Assembly: GCF_964340395.1 (NCBI RefSeq)
Contig: NC_135563.1
Location: forward strand, 5,348,922 to 5,412,921
From: Glandiceps talaboti
Lineage: Eukaryota; Hemichordata; Enteropneusta; Spengelidae
Length of the DNA stretch: 64,000 nucleotides
Direction: 5' to 3'
Part shown: one piece after another, positions 12,704-25,915 of the stretch
How positions within the stretch are numbered: position 1 is the stretch's first letter
How the letters are laid out: each line of letters opens with the position of its first letter
The notes under the pieces: model-generated
The model's database searches: none
What the model was told of the DNA's origin: nothing
Seen by the model: the letters and a program-made list of their open reading frames with translations, nothing else
Made by a program: the position numbers and the translations under genes

Positions 12704-13948
12704 TTACACTCTTTGTCATAAAAGCTTAGCATTTGGGTGTTTGAGACACACACAATTCTTGGTTGAGACAGACTGAATCCTGGTCATAAGAGCTTAGCAT
12801 TTGACGTTTTATGCTACAATTTACTCTAAAACAGAACACATCAAAAGATGTGTTCGTCGGAGGTGACTTTTTCAAAGCATCCTGCTTTACACACTGTTAC
12901 AATTTCAAATATGGTGTTTAAGACACACAAACTTCTGGTCTGTAGAACAGAGTAAATTGCAGACATTAACTTTCAAATGGTAAGCATTTATGAACATCAG
13001 AAGATACCGCTTTCAACGTGGAAGAGAGCGCCCGAGCAGTCAGTAGATGTCTACGCGATGTCCAGTGTTTTGGGAGACCATCCCGCTTTCCACTGATATT
13101 TCTCGTGTCTCCTTTTTAACCCATCTCTCGCTGTGTCTTTTCGTATAGTACTTACGTCCAGTGTCTACATCAAATTTTAAAAAGTGGTATATGATACGCT
13201 CAAACTTAAATGATTCTTCATCAAAATTAGATGGTACTCTGCCGTGATAGTAGTCCTGCTTGCATACAGAGTAAGTTATCCCTTGAGCGAAACACGTATA
13301 CCGTCTGCAAGCAGGACTACAGTGATATTGACTCTTCAGAATCGCAATATCAAAATTTACGACCTGTTTTCTTGGTCGCGGTCCAATGGATGTTTCGCAT
13401 CTCGTCGGCCATCTAGGTCCATGGAATCGTACTATTTCAGATCACCCTCTGAGAATATGGGTAGGATGCCCCATTTCTACTCTCTCTCTCAGAAGAAACT
13501 TCCCCAACAAAGGCCAAGTCCAAGTGAGAAAGGTCCAGTAATTCAGGACCGTGTGCAGTGTATGGATTAGGTGTTGTTGAACGTAAAACCTCCTGGATTT
13601 CATAAAGAAGGGGGTTTTTGAATTGATTTTCTCCCACATTCACTATAAAAAGGGGGTTTCTTTTTCATTGAAATATTAACTGGAAAGGGGTACATATGAA
13701 ATTTCGCTAACAAGCGACTGACACCGCTGGGACGTCGGAGAGTCAGAATTGTAGTCAGAATTGTTGGTCACCGAAAACACCCTTTGTGAAGACTGTCTGT
13801 ACTGTCAATCTATGTTGACGGCCATTTAATGTGTTCTGTTTTAAAGTAAATTGTTGCACAAAACGGCAAATGGTAAGCTCGTATGACCAGGATTGTGTGT
13901 GTCTCGAACACCCATATGCTAAGCTATTATGACAAAGTGTGTATGTCA
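12704..13948. mobile_element. foldback-like element with long inverted arms
   Basis: The left arm (about 12704-12848) reappears as its reverse complement at about 13828-13948. Shared landmarks include CTTTGTCATAA, GGTGTTTGAGACACACACAA and TTTAAAACAGAACACAT. The left arm has an extra insert of about 21 bp. A related partial unit lies inside the left side (about 12900-12990). The enclosed 1 kb includes a GC-richer patch (13020-13640). No transposase is visible. Arms of over 120 bp without a coding core fit a non-autonomous foldback or MITE-like DNA transposon; this is inference. Confidence 0.75.
13231..13643. other. GC-richer patch with overlapping open frames, unrecognised
   Basis: This patch lies between the inverted arms and is open in several frames on both strands (plus 13244-13570; minus 13437-13643). 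I recognise no domain. A 15-bp perfect inverted repeat (13250-13264 with 13306-13320, core GTAGTCCTGCTTGCA) lies at its left side. The multiple open frames may just reflect locally lower AT content. It could also be captured exon sequence. Confidence 0.3.
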
Positions 13949-14362
13949 TTATGTTTATTAATATGGTTAATGGACTTGGTTATTCTTTAGATACAAATCC
14001 ATCATTTTCCTTTAATACAGATTCGACTAAGATGCTACATGATACCATCACATCAATTTCCGTTAGACATTAATAGACGGTAATGACGTACTTCCTGCCA
14101 CTGAGACATGCATTCTTTCTGTTAGTTTGTGTAAAAAAAATAGACATAATATAATTATGACTGGGATATATGTTTCATACAAGGTTGTTCGCAAGCCATC
14201 AAATAATCAATTTATTTCAAACTTGCAGAGACAAAATGTGAGTTCAGTAAATATTATGAAATATAATGCGTAAAACAATCTGTATAAATCATTCTGGTGT
14301 AAAATCTTACCGATTATCGACATCTCTAAAAGTATCCGTCATCAGACAACAGTAACGATAAT

Positions 14363-14385
14363 GACGGTAATGGTGATGATGATGG

Positions 14386-14424
<39 letters not shown>

Positions 14425-14448
14425 CGACAACAACAACGATGATGATGG
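14363..14448 (+). repeat. (GAT)n microsatellite
   Basis: Imperfect GAT repeats passing into short ACA/GAT units. Confidence 0.95.
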
Positions 14449-14533
14449 AATTTGTTTTTCTTGTGTGTTGTTTATTTAAGCATGATTCTCTATCGTCATG
14501 TTGACCTTGCAAAAATGATGTGAACTTAGAACT

Positions 14534-14569
14534 AACTTACTTACTTATTTACTTACTTATTTACTTAAA
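14534..14569 (+). repeat. (ACTT)n-type microsatellite
   Basis: Alternating TTAC and TTAT tetranucleotides. Confidence 0.85.
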
Positions 14570-14859
14570 ATGTTGCTGAGCTTTTATGACCAGAATTCGA
14601 TATTTGTCGAACGCCTCATTTCTGGTCAAAAAAGGCTTGAAATTTGAGGATTTCCTGCCACAGTTTACTCTTTATCAGATCACCTCAAAGGATGCACCAA
14701 CAATGGTGCACAGACAAACATGTCATGAAATTGTATTATTAAGTAAGGCGAAACAGTTTGAAGAAGTTTGTATACTATTAATAATAATGATAATAATAAT
14801 TTATTCTCATAAATCATATGAATAAATCATATGAAAAACATTTGATAATCTGACGCATG

Positions 14860-14985
14860 GTTTGATGTGTTCTATTGTAGAGTAAATTGTTTCAGAAAAC
14901 GATCAGGTTGTAAGCCTTTTTGCCAAGGATTGTGTTTGTCTCCAACACCCAAACGTTAAGCCTTTATGGGGTGTATCAAAACTCT
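14860..14985 (+). repeat. solo third arm of the foldback family
   Basis: Diverged copy of the right arm at 13828-13948, in the same orientation. It shares GATGTGTTCT, AGTAAATTGTT, GGATTGTGTTTGTCTC and AACACCCA landmarks in order. Confidence 0.7.
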
Positions 14986-15899
14986 AGACAAACACAATGT
15001 AGTAAGCTGTAGAACCAAGCCAAGGATGAATTTTAGTAATACGCATATAATGAGGTAAACTATATATAGCAATTTGAATTCCTATGTATTCATTGTTCTT
15101 CGCCTGAGAACGCTGAAAAGGATAATATTCGTAAAACTGAATGTATATTATCATTTATATCAATTTTAAGAACTAATATTATAGGTCACTAAATCTGGTT
15201 TTAAATGCAACTCTGCTTCTGAGTAGAATTCTTTGGCGGTGTTAGTAGAGATGAGATACATGTATGCCTTGTCACGTACCTAAAACAATCCTTTGTATAA
15301 TACATGAATTCAATTTATATCCTACATATCGTTGTTTTCAGACACACTAATCCAGGAACTTGCTTTCTAAATACAAGGTATTAAAAACTAATATTATATT
15401 ATTGTAGTTAGTATAAAGACTAATCCTTTGTTTTAATTAGCTAATGAGTGGTGTAGGTTTCCTAATAAGCTGTGTAAATGTCTTGTTTTTAAATTGGGGA
15501 TTATAATGCCATGTTGAGAAAAATAATAATATACATGTATGGTTATAAACCCTGATCATACCTTCATGAGCACCAATATTAATCACATATAATGGGCTCT
15601 ATGCTGTATTGTTGCAAACCCCTAGGCACATAATGTATATGTCAGTATACACAATGTTCTAATAAAAATAAGCGTTATCCTCAGAACCGAATAACACTAT
15701 CTCACAGCAAGAAACTACTCTCTAAGCGAAACGAATACTGAAACACGAACAAACCACTTGAATAATATCTGCTACTTCTTTTAAATACTACTTTCAATAT
15801 GTCCACAGCAAGGAAGCTGACGTATCTTTGAAAGCATATGTAATTCTACCGTATGTAGTATATATATATATGTGACTATTTGCACTGCAACATGATGGT
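14986..15899. other. no gene seen
   Basis: AT-rich sequence with nothing recognisable. Confidence 0.5.
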
Positions 15900-16180
15900 T
15901 GTAAATGTAACGGTCTAATGCGCTCCAGGGATGATGATGTCATTAGAAAAACTTTGATGTATATTTTGGAGGTTTTTCGAGCCGTAAAGAGACGTTTGTT
16001 CTTATATCTGCTGAGTCTGTATATAAACACTTTTTTGAAATTATTATTTTTATTTATACGTTTATGTTTTACTTTCAACTGTTGTATATTCTGTAATTCA
16101 ATGTGTCTTGACTTCGAAATGTAACTTCATTGCAAATGGACCGAAGGCCTGGAAACGTAAATAAACTGTCTATGATAAAT
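15900..16180 (+). mobile_element. 3' end of a non-LTR retrotransposon
   Basis: The final part, GGACCGAAGGCCTGG followed by CGTAAATAAACTGTCT, is the type of 3' end common to CR1-like elements: a short GGCC-bearing hairpin followed by AATAAA. The preceding 68-codon frame (15918-16124) includes RDDDVIRKTLMYILE, plausible for the C-terminus of such a reverse transcriptase, but this match is weak. No reverse transcriptase core is present, as expected of strong 5' truncation. Confidence 0.5.
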
Positions 16181-18237
16181 ATGTGACTATTCCAAATATT
16201 TCAAATTGCTCAAAAGAAAACAGAGCAGGTGTTATGACCAGCTTTCTTTTCTGGTGATAATGTATATTTTACCGAGTTCAGTGACATATGTGGCAAACCT
16301 GATCGCTAATAAGTATATCATGTGTGACTGTAGCTATACGTTCATAGGCGTTTGGTAGGAGTTTGATTTTCTTTGTGTTGTTTTTGTCTGGTTGGTGATC
16401 TGTTCATACTGCAAAGCCAAAATTGTAGATGACAATAATAGAATCTATCTATCACCACTGAATGTTTAGTTTATTTAGATACATTGATGAGCAGAATCTG
16501 CAGTAGGTGTATATGTGCCAACATGTTACGTTCAATAACCTGAAATGATTACATAGAGGAAGGCCGTCCTTTTACAAATGCACACTTAGTACTTGTTTAC
16601 TATACAGGTTTGTATCTGTAAATGTGATCACAAACAGTTTGTTTTTATGAGGAGAGCTCAGCCTGTTTTGAGTTATCATGTACGTCCAGTTTGCTGATCT
16701 ATGATGTGCACACAGGAATAATGGTAAACAACTTTGCGTGTGATAGTCTAAGGCCATATGACAACAATCCCTTTATATTTCTGTTAAGCTAGTCATTTCG
16801 AATTCAACACGCCCATACTGTTGTAACTGCATCGCTTGAATTACATCATCAAGCATACTGTTTCATTACTTCTGGCATTTCAATTTTTAACGTACTCTGT
16901 CCTTGTCGTGTTTATTACGTTAACTGAAGCTACCTTTATTCTTATCCACTAGATAAACAATATCATCCCATTTAATAGGGTGAAACTTTCACAAATTCTC
17001 AGTGCAATTGTAAACACGCGATGCAAATGACGGTTCTTTGATGTCCATGTCTCGCACAATTGCTCTAGGCACCAGGACAGTGATTTGGTTTCAATCAACT
17101 GAGAGAGATAATTGACAATCTATTATACATCACATTTGTCATTTGACAAGGGTACGTATACCACTAATGCAAGGAGAAGCGTCGTAGTTATTTGCACATT
17201 GATACGTTTGGTGTTTGATTTCCGTTAAGGTTTCTTGTATATAAAATGAACACTTTTTGGAATAGTTTGAATTAAACCGTATATAAATGCATGGCCTTAA
17301 CCAGTTTCATCAACAAGTTTAATATGCTCGAGTATTTGGTGTATACACCTGTACATAAAAGATTAACATAAATGGACATTAATGAATTACTAAACATACA
17401 CATTCAGCAATCACTTATCACGCCTAAGTGGTTTACTATCATTAAACTGAAGGTCTATTATCCATATTACTTTGTATACAATACGTTATTGAAACTTCAA
17501 ACAGATCAGATATTCTGTTCGCTACCACTAGAACCGCTGCAGATCAATCATCATTGATAAACGTTTCGTAATGTACTGTGAAATAACTTTGCTACACATA
17601 CGCATAGTCGATCAGATTGTTTAAACTCATTGCGTTTCGCCTTACAGTTCTAAAAATGTTTAGCTGTGATCATGAAGGTTGTGATATTGCCACCATGCCA
17701 GTATACTGACCTGGCAACTGTGCTTCAACTTGACTGGAAGCACATGGGGGAAATAAGTTGTACAATTGCAAGTCTAGTAGTCATTTATATGCAGTGATGG
17801 ATTTGGCCTTAAATAAAACTATTCTCGGATATTGATATTATAATTTACCCTGACTATAAATGGGTACATATATGCTTTAAACTTCCTTCCGACAGGAATG
17901 AAATATCAAAAGTGAACAGGAAATAGCCGGGAAACAAAAACGTCAAAGCTACATAATGATGCTAGTTAATTGAACCGGAATAAAACACGATTCGTAGTGA
18001 GCATCTTGGCGTTTCCGTTGGACACTTCCAGTGTATTAGATCGATTTTGAAATCGTTTATTTAAAGTAGTTTACGAAACCCTTTCCAGAGCAATATATGG
18101 ACCGGTTACCTTTGCTTCAGAACCTTTAGTAAGATTAATCATATATATCTCGAATTCTAATGGCATTGAGTATTCTATCTTCAGGTCAGCGTTAAATTGA
18201 TATGTGAAATTTACTATGTAAACCAATGCCAACATAT
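16181..18237. other. no gene seen
   Basis: AT-rich sequence. The frames at 16572-16757 and 17372-17557 have no recognisable features. Confidence 0.5.
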
Positions 18238-18330
18238 TATGTGAGTCTCACCCTATATTACAACAAACCAACTTATGCTCAACTCGATTGAGGTGAAAGC
18301 CAGGTGCCCCATAGACGGAGTGGCGTTTAT
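18238..18330 (+). repeat. dispersed repeat, copy 1
   Basis: Matches 62430-62510 in the opposite orientation. The core ACTCGATTGAGGTGAAAGCC is the longest exact part, with similar flanks (TCTCACCTATA-like on one side, GGCCCATAGAC-like on the other). Confidence 0.8.
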
Positions 18331-18904
18331 TCGACAAAACAATTACAAATAAGGTTCAATTACAAGGAAAAAGTAAAGTCTTTCCGAACTGCTAAACGAC
18401 AGTTGCTATGGTAACAACTACGTACGTAAAGCGAGTGATGTACATACATAACGTTGACAGTCTTGTGGTTAGTAATAGCATACCATTAGGATGCAAAAAA
18501 CACATAGAGAACCCCCCTACTTGCACAAACGCCGCCCAGGAAAAACCAGAGGTAAAAAACCTAGTATATTAAGGTTAAATAAAACATTCTCTGGAAACCT
18601 TGCGACTTTATTTGTACCGGGTGGAGAATGTCGGACCTCATTCGATTTTACATAGATCTACGCAATAGTCTAAGAATAAAAAATTAGAACTGGAGCGGAT
18701 ACAGAATGAAAAGCGTCCGTCTAAGAAGAGAGCACTGACTAGACTGCCGGTTCATCCTGAACCAACGCCCTACACACATGGTCACTCGACACGCGACATT
18801 CGTCTTTACGCCTCTATTTGCTCAAGGTCAATATAATATTTTGGCGAAACGTTGAGACATTAATTTACCGCTATGCTACGTACCGCGGGAAAACATAATC
18901 AGGG

Positions 18905-18908
18905 TCTG

Positions 18909-18959
<51 letters not shown>

Positions 18960-18993
18960 GTGTGTGTGTGTCTCTGTGTGTGTGTGTGTGTGT
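18905..18993 (+). repeat. (TGTC)n then (TG)n microsatellite
   Basis: About 13 TGTC units followed by TG-rich sequence. It stays open in frame only because of the repeat. Confidence 0.97.
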
Positions 18994-21900
18994 TTTGAAC
19001 TTCGAAACTGATTGGGATGTGTCCATGGATACTACCTGTCAATTACGTTGTTTCAACTACTGTGTTCAGTCGTGCCACAGTCACATACATGGATATTCAG
19101 GTATGGCCAAAATTGTTATATGCAAACAGCGATTGAGTATGATTATTCGTAATAGAATGGGGGTTATTTAGATTGCTAGCCTCAGCAAAGGGTAAGGAAA
19201 ACTCAAAACGACTTTTAGCGGGTCAGTCCGTTTTATGTCAATGAATACGGGGGGGGGGGGGCTAGTCTAGGTGCTAGACCTTGGATGTTCTTCCGATAGA
19301 ATACGACACACGACCGAACATCACTATCGAGGATGGACTGCATTTTAACACACAGGGGATTGTAAAAATAACCAACAATGCCTTAACTGAAATGTGTGAA
19401 TTACAATGTCTACACACTCATCAAACTCACAATTACCATAAACTGATGACATAATAGTTAGTATTATAGAGCATTAGCATTATAGAGGTTATGGATTATT
19501 GAATATATTAACACATTTATATGCATACATGGTCCAACCCACGGCCATATGTCATCTCAATGGAATGTGAAGTCTGAAAATGACTTTAGCTTGACGTTTG
19601 GGCAAGCCTTCTCTGCGAACTTCTAGCAGCAAGACTAGGGGAAGGTGGTTAGACGAGTAACCTGTCTTTTCTTGAAAGTCTTATTAGAAAACCTAGGTAA
19701 CGCCTTGTCCGAGTAAACGTACGCATACTATCAAAGCTATCCTTTAGCTCATCGGATCCTGAATAATTGTTTGTTCTGGTAAAACTGATATTTCATTACA
19801 TTTGCAAAATTAGCACCAAGACATTTAGGTAATGTTGTATAGAGTTCAATGCGATGAGGAAGTATCTTGATATAGCAAGCAGTCAAACTGAGTCCTACCT
19901 ATAGGGTATTAGGTAGAAAGCCAATGGACAGGATCGTGTGTAAAATCTGTATATGCTGCGAATACGATTACTTTTTGAACAATTTTGATAATATCTTGAC
20001 TTCCCAGCTTCAGCTGTACATTAAGCAGGTCTATAATGTAATATAATACATATTTAAACATTTTAATGTCAATATACAATTTGAATTAATCCTTGTGTAT
20101 GATGACCTGAACATTTTGACTGACGTATATTTACTTCGTCTATGGAATAAGATAGCAAATCAATGGCGCCAACTGCAATTATGTCAAGACCTGATGACGT
20201 GCATGACATAAGACGTACAATAGATTAATACAAGATGTGACAGATATGATGTGAGTTTGGGGGTAAAGTTGAATTACCATTGAGAATACAACGCCACTAC
20301 ATACAATTCACCTTTGCTTTCCAGCAACTGACGTTATTCAATACACACATTGAAACAAGATTTAGTATTGAGATCTACTGAAATCCCACCCAGTGGCTAT
20401 TAATGTACGTCGTAGAATCTGACCTTTAACACCACTCAGTGAGACAAATTCAATTAGATTAAGATTGAGATCAATCCTAATGTCGACTGTTGATATAGCA
20501 CAATAGAGTAACTACACAGATGTCACAACATGTGAGTAAATGCATAGGGTTCCTTGACAAACGAGTAAGCTTTGACATATAACATTACGCCAACAGCAAG
20601 ACAGCGATGACTAAGTGTAAAATGACAAGATATACAAGAAGTGGAAGCCAAAATGGTTTTTACACTTAGAACTAAAATTGAAAGATCCTTTCATGAGACA
20701 AAAAGTTACATGGCAAATATATTACTAGTATCAAAAGGTCCATAAACAATGTGGCGAAATAGATCCGTTTTGGAACTTATGAGCTGGTAAATGCTGGTGA
20801 CTTGTTTGCTCACTGAAGACAACACGATCATGTCGCCAAATGACGATATAAACATTCGGTAATTTCTACAACTATTGTGTGTTAAAGGTAATATCAGAAA
20901 TGGACTAAATCTCAATAACCTATGGAAAAAGTTGATCAAGCATAAGTCTTTTCAAACGATAATGATTCCATTCATTACATTTAATCAACGCGAGAACCTT
21001 CATTGAACCACAAACCTTTAAAGGTAGTGTAAGACAAATAAGTTCTGAACGCCATTCTTCAAACCACACTGATACTATAGGACCGAACCAGGTTATGAAG
21101 CTGTACATTGCTGGATTTTTTGTAAATGCATCCTTTTCTATTGAAAGCAGAAGTGTGTACGTGTGCACTCCTGGGCATTATATGAAGAGAACATCACACC
21201 TTCATTTCATTAAACGACTTCCTTTGCAGCCGTTATCGAATCCATGTTGCTTCTCCAAACATCACCTTTGTCCGATACAATTTCCGTAGTTTTATTCAAA
21301 TAGATGTGATAATATTCGATTTCAACTTTGTCGGTCATGTCATTGAATTTAAGTGAAGAAATATGCCCCAGGCTCTACAAGAAAAGCATTGACGTATTTA
21401 TATTAGTTTACGATTCTTGTTACTTCGTACACGGAACGGTATCATTAAAAAACATCAAAATGTCGATTCTGGCTATTATTCAAATTGTATAAGTACTCCA
21501 GGGACTTCTTGTTTTATAAACTACAATTTATGTACATTTGTATTAAGGATGTCCTATAAAATTGCTTGCATATAGTATCGTTAATATGAAGAGAAAGGTA
21601 CACGTTTATAAAATTAATGTCATATTGATGAGGCCTAAACAAGTTGTTTGGTTCTGATTACCCGACCCCACCTAGTTTTCACTGCCAATTTTTTGCTAAG
21701 CCTGATATATAAATTATGAAGTGGTACCAATGCATTATATGTATGCAAGCGTATAACATGTAACAGCACAATCCATATAGACGATAAACAGGGGAACCAG
21801 GAAGCTAATAGATCGATTGGAAGTATTAGGTTTGTTAAAATGAGCAGTACTTAAGGCATAAGACGATGCAAAGGGTGTTGTCACATTTGTTGCGTTTTGC

Positions 21901-22016
21901 TTGGTATATTTACATTAAACAATAAGTAAACCATAAATTTTCAGAAAGCTCTTGATCTCGCGTTTGTTACGACGCCAATTTAATGTAAAAAGAATTATCT
22001 GAAACGGTCCATTTTT
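18994..22016. other. no gene seen
   Basis: Non-coding sequence with a poly-G run at about 19249-19260. The frames at 20706-21289 overlap on both strands and are not convincing. Confidence 0.5.
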
Positions 22017-22245
22017 AACTTCCGTAAGGAAGTTTATATATTAGAGATGAAGTCTATGTGTCTGTGTGTGTGTGCGTGTGTGTGTGTCTGTATCACCAAT
22101 TTAGAAAAAAAACAGCTGCATCAATTCGAACGAAATAGACATTTCGTAGGGTAATGGCAAGAACTGGTTAGGTTTTGGTAAATATCCCACGAATATTAAT
22201 GAGCAATTTACGTAATTAATGGTTTTCGGTATTGTACATCGCCCA
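22017..22245 (-). mobile_element. Helentron-like element, family H1, 3' fragment
   Basis: Reverse orientation. It begins with a hairpin AACTTCC-GTAA-GGAAGTT (22017-22034), then a degenerate TGTC/TG tract, then the H1 core including TCGTAGGGTAATGGCAAG, ATTAATGAGCAATTTACG and TAATTAATGGTTTTCGGT. The same order is found at 47698 onward and, reversed, at 36324-37383. No protein is encoded. Assignment to non-autonomous Helentrons is from architecture. Confidence 0.7.
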
Positions 22246-23671
22246 TCACACATGTCGCATACATGTGTGCCAAGGAAATTAAAGGCTGCCCTCAGTGGTC
22301 ATTAGCTGGTTAGTCGTGCATGCAGTGTCAAGGTTATTACCAGCACGTCACACGGCATTTGTGCCAACCTTGTCAGTGATATTTGGGTAAGTAATTGTAC
22401 AGCTTTGCATGTTTTGATGATCAACTAAAATGTTAGATGGAGACTATTAGGTAAGAATGCTAAAAATCACTGGCCATTGTTAACTAAACAAGGTCCATCA
22501 AGTAAAAATAACACTTCAGCACCTCGCCATGTGAGGCATGCCATTTTGATCTCTCAAATCAAATACGTTTGCAATAGAATACTTTTAATTCATTACAGTA
22601 GGAAGCGTTGGCATACGGCTGTAGTATAAGTATTAAATGTCATATAAAATCAACGTAAGTTCATCATTTTCCAAGCTAGGTTGTTCTTTTACATGACGGA
22701 TAACAGTAACATTACGTGTGATAAAGAAGAACAGCTGTTGTTTAGTCTACTGCGCTGTGTGTGACATCCTTTGTTTGCTTTCCGAAGTCCACACTGAGCT
22801 TGTCATCTAGATAAAAAAAAAATAGTAAGCAAATCTTCAATTACCCCCAATATGCTAATAGTTGGTAGAGGTAGCATAATTTAGGTCTGATTACCAGAAC
22901 CAGATGTGTCCAAAAAACGTGTACTATACGGACAGGTAATTTGCTAGAAATGTTGTACACCACAAGCTACGCCATCTCACATTCTGAGTATTGGAAATAA
23001 CTAATATTTAAATAACATAAGTGTCTGTGTCCACTTTTTTACAGTCACCAAGCCACTGCCGTTCCATGTCCTAAATCGGAAAAACCAACAGCTAACATAC
23101 ATTTTATAACAGGTAGGACATGCTTTTGACTATTTTTGTAAGCAAGGTTATCAATGTTTGGCCTACCATGCACTATTTGTAATTTTTATGCACACCGTAT
23201 TGTGGTGATTACATATACCATTGCCTTGCCATCCCGATCTACTTCTTTCCGATATCTGAAATCATAAACTCATATTCATAACTAGTAAAATATGTTCAAA
23301 TTTTGTTTAAAGATTAACTTTAAACAATATTTTTTATGTACAACACTTAATTTTTTTCCTTCATGTTTCATCTTCAAATGGGTGTACTGCAAATCTGATA
23401 TATTCTCAACCGTCATGATCGAATCTCCTTTCATAAGTAACTGCATAGTGCAATACACGACCAACTTTCACTGTACATTATTACATTGTCACCAATCTTT
23501 GGCAAACAATATCATATCAACCAAACTTTTGTTCATAACTGAAAAAGTTGTTCTCAAATCTGATAAAGCCATTTATTATCTTTGAAAGCTGAGTTTCCAT
23601 AACTATATGTAATTACACAGATAGGTCATTGGGCCCTAAAGGTTCAATGAACCAAATCATTCAAATAAACA
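22246..23671. other. no gene seen
   Basis: AT-rich. The frames at 23282-23585 overlap on both strands and lack motifs. Confidence 0.5.
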
Positions 23672-23714
23672 TACATACATACATACATACATACATACAT
23701 ACATACATACATAC
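23672..23714 (+). repeat. (CATA)n microsatellite
   Basis: Tandem ACAT tetranucleotides, about ten units. Confidence 0.95.
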
Positions 23715-23824
23715 AAAATTATGAACACACATACACGATTTAGTTTGATTAGAAACTGGTTGGATGTCAAATTCTTACAACTTTCATATAATTGTTACAA
23801 CTTTAATGAAATAAACAAAGAGTA

Positions 23825-24700
23825 ACAATCCAAAAAAAGTTAGGAAAGCAATTTCTCCAATTATTGGCATAATTTCCAAAATTCGCTATTACGTACCTAA
23901 ATCTACTCTTCTTCTGCTATGATCTTGCCCCATATCTCATATTATATAGAGATATGGGGCAATACATACAATACATTTCTCAAGCCTATCTTAAACCTTC
24001 AAAAGAAAGCTATTCGATTTATAACTTTTTCAAATATTGATGCTCCCTCCTCCCCTCTTTTCCAGCAACTAGGAATTCTTAATGTCCACCAAAAATGCAA
24101 AATTAATTCTTTATTTATTTTTGATTTGAGGGCCGGTCACTTCCCGCAAACAGTTAACGACTACTTCAACACACCACCAAATACGTATCACACTCGGAAT
24201 ACAACGAGAGATAACTTTTACATTCCAAAAGTAAATCTTACTATGACGCAACACAATTTCCAGTATGCAGCTGCAAAACATTGGAACTCCTTACCTGAAG
24301 AATTGAAAAAAAATACAATCCAGGACTTCTTTTAAATCTCAGTTAAAACAGTATTTGTTACAAAATCAAGTCAGCTTTTTCTACCACACATTGCATTTAA
24401 TGCCAGTTGTTATAATTTTTTGATGAGAACGCGTTTTGTTTTGTTTGTTTTTTGTTTGTTTTTGTTTTAATTTCAAATTTGTTTTTGTTTTTGCTTTGAC
24501 TATTTTGTTTAATCAATTGTAGTTTGGGCCACAAACTCGACTAGTTTATTTCAAACTATTTTTGTGGTCCAGCCATGAACTCTGTATTCATCCATCAGTT
24601 TATGTATAATATTTATTCCACTGTCTTTTTTTTTACTTTCTCTCTTGTTATGTTTATATGATTTTGAGTTTGTGGCAAATAAAATGCTATTATAGAAGAT
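23825..24700 (+). mobile_element. 5'-truncated non-LTR retrotransposon with RT C-terminus
   Basis: The protein remnant starts in one frame as RKAISPIIGIISKIRYYVPK and STLLLL (about 23845-23917). After a small frameshift it continues in another frame as ILPHISYYIEIWGNTY (from 23919). It runs through QKKAIRFIT and HWNSLPEELK to 24335. This is the C-terminal thumb region of CR1/Rex/jockey-type reverse transcriptases. A long T/G-rich 3' UTR follows, with GGGCCACAAACTCGACTAG and a final GGCAAATAAAATGC at about 24670-24695. The polymerase active site is missing, so the copy is a dead 5' truncation. Confidence 0.85.
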
Positions 24701-24759
24701 GCTTTGTTTCAAGCCATGATCTCAATATCTAACACTTCTTTTCTTTTCTTTTTTGGTAT

Positions 24760-25321
24760 GTCATGGATTGGCCTTGACAACTGAAGATATCCAGGTGGAG
24801 AGGAAGACAACCGCAACAGACATTCCTACGTTCATTATTACCCTTACAAACCAACACTTGCATCCTTGCTGATACAACAGACATTCATCAAACACATTAC
24901 AGCCGTCAACTTTACCAACAAACACTAATATCAGAGTTAATACACTTGTGCAACACTCGCTCATATACTCACCAACCCTTCAAACAAACACTAAAATATT
25001 TAGTCCAGGAGAAATCCCACTGATGGGAATTAGTTGAGTCAATTGGGAGCAATAGAATCAACTAGTCAGATTCGATCAACTGGCAAAAAACCGGCTAAGG
25101 CAAAAAATCACAGGCAAACAAGACATAGTGTCAAAAGTCTAAATAAAGAAAAACATTATAGCACAAAGAATATCAAACAATCACAACAGAAAACAAAAAC
25201 AAATGAAAAAATGACAACACAAAAATATTTACATCATGATCTTTATAGCAATGGGCAATTAACAATCAATGAGGAAAAAAAACTAATTGCACATGTTCTG
25301 TTGTATTCCATTAAATCTTAA
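24760..25321 (+). other. A-rich open region, unrecognised, near retroelements
   Basis: A frame from about 24770 to 25035, interrupted by one stop, is followed by an 95-codon frame (25034-25321, non-ATG start) rich in Lys, Thr, Ser and Gln. It lies just downstream of a retrotransposon 3' end and could be an ORF1-like remnant of another element. No zinc knuckle, coiled coil or catalytic motif is visible. Its last part overlaps an H1-like block. Confidence 0.25.
25245..25320 (+). repeat. H1-like internal block
   Basis: Shares AGCAATG-GCAA, CAATCAATGAG-AAAAAA and TGTTCTGTTGTATTCCA with 48500-48560 and, in shorter form, with 52118-52175. Confidence 0.65.
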
Positions 25322-25915
25322 GTTCCAAAAGTTGCCACTATCAATTGCAACTACGATAATGATGAATTTTGACAATACATGATTATCATGGCTAAAAAAT
25401 GTAAATTTAATTTGCATATTGATGAAATAGAGCGGAGATGGACTAGTGGGAAAAACAGCTGTCGTATTTTTTGTGTAATGAGTAGATAGTCTATAGGATT
25501 TAAGTGCTTTGTTGTATGGATTATACAGTATAGCTGGATGAGATTCCTGACACAGTGACAACTACATGTCAATCACACCTTACCGTTTTATGTAAATTTC
25601 AAACACGCAGAATACTAGTTTTCACAAAAATACACGTGATATTTTGTTGGTTTACGTATTTATTATTAATCTCATAAACAGTTGGTACTAAAGTCCTGAA
25701 GTATTCAGAAGATTTCAGAAGAAAATGGTCGGTCATTCTTTGCAAGAGCTGAATTTCTTTATTTTCCATCAGTTTGTTTATTGTTTAATCTCAAAGGTAA
25801 TAGTGATACTATATGCAGTAGACGAGGCTGCACATTTTTCTAGATTATTAGGTTTCCGGCAGTACTGTTCTCTCCGCTGTACGTTTAATGTCACACACAA
25901 TGTAAACTATTTGAA

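Noticed and set aside
23919-23960. 14-bp inverted repeat TTGCCCCATATCTC / GAGATATGGGGCAA
   Set aside because: It lies in reverse-transcriptase coding sequence (LPHISYYIEIWGN) whose conserved residues explain the bases.
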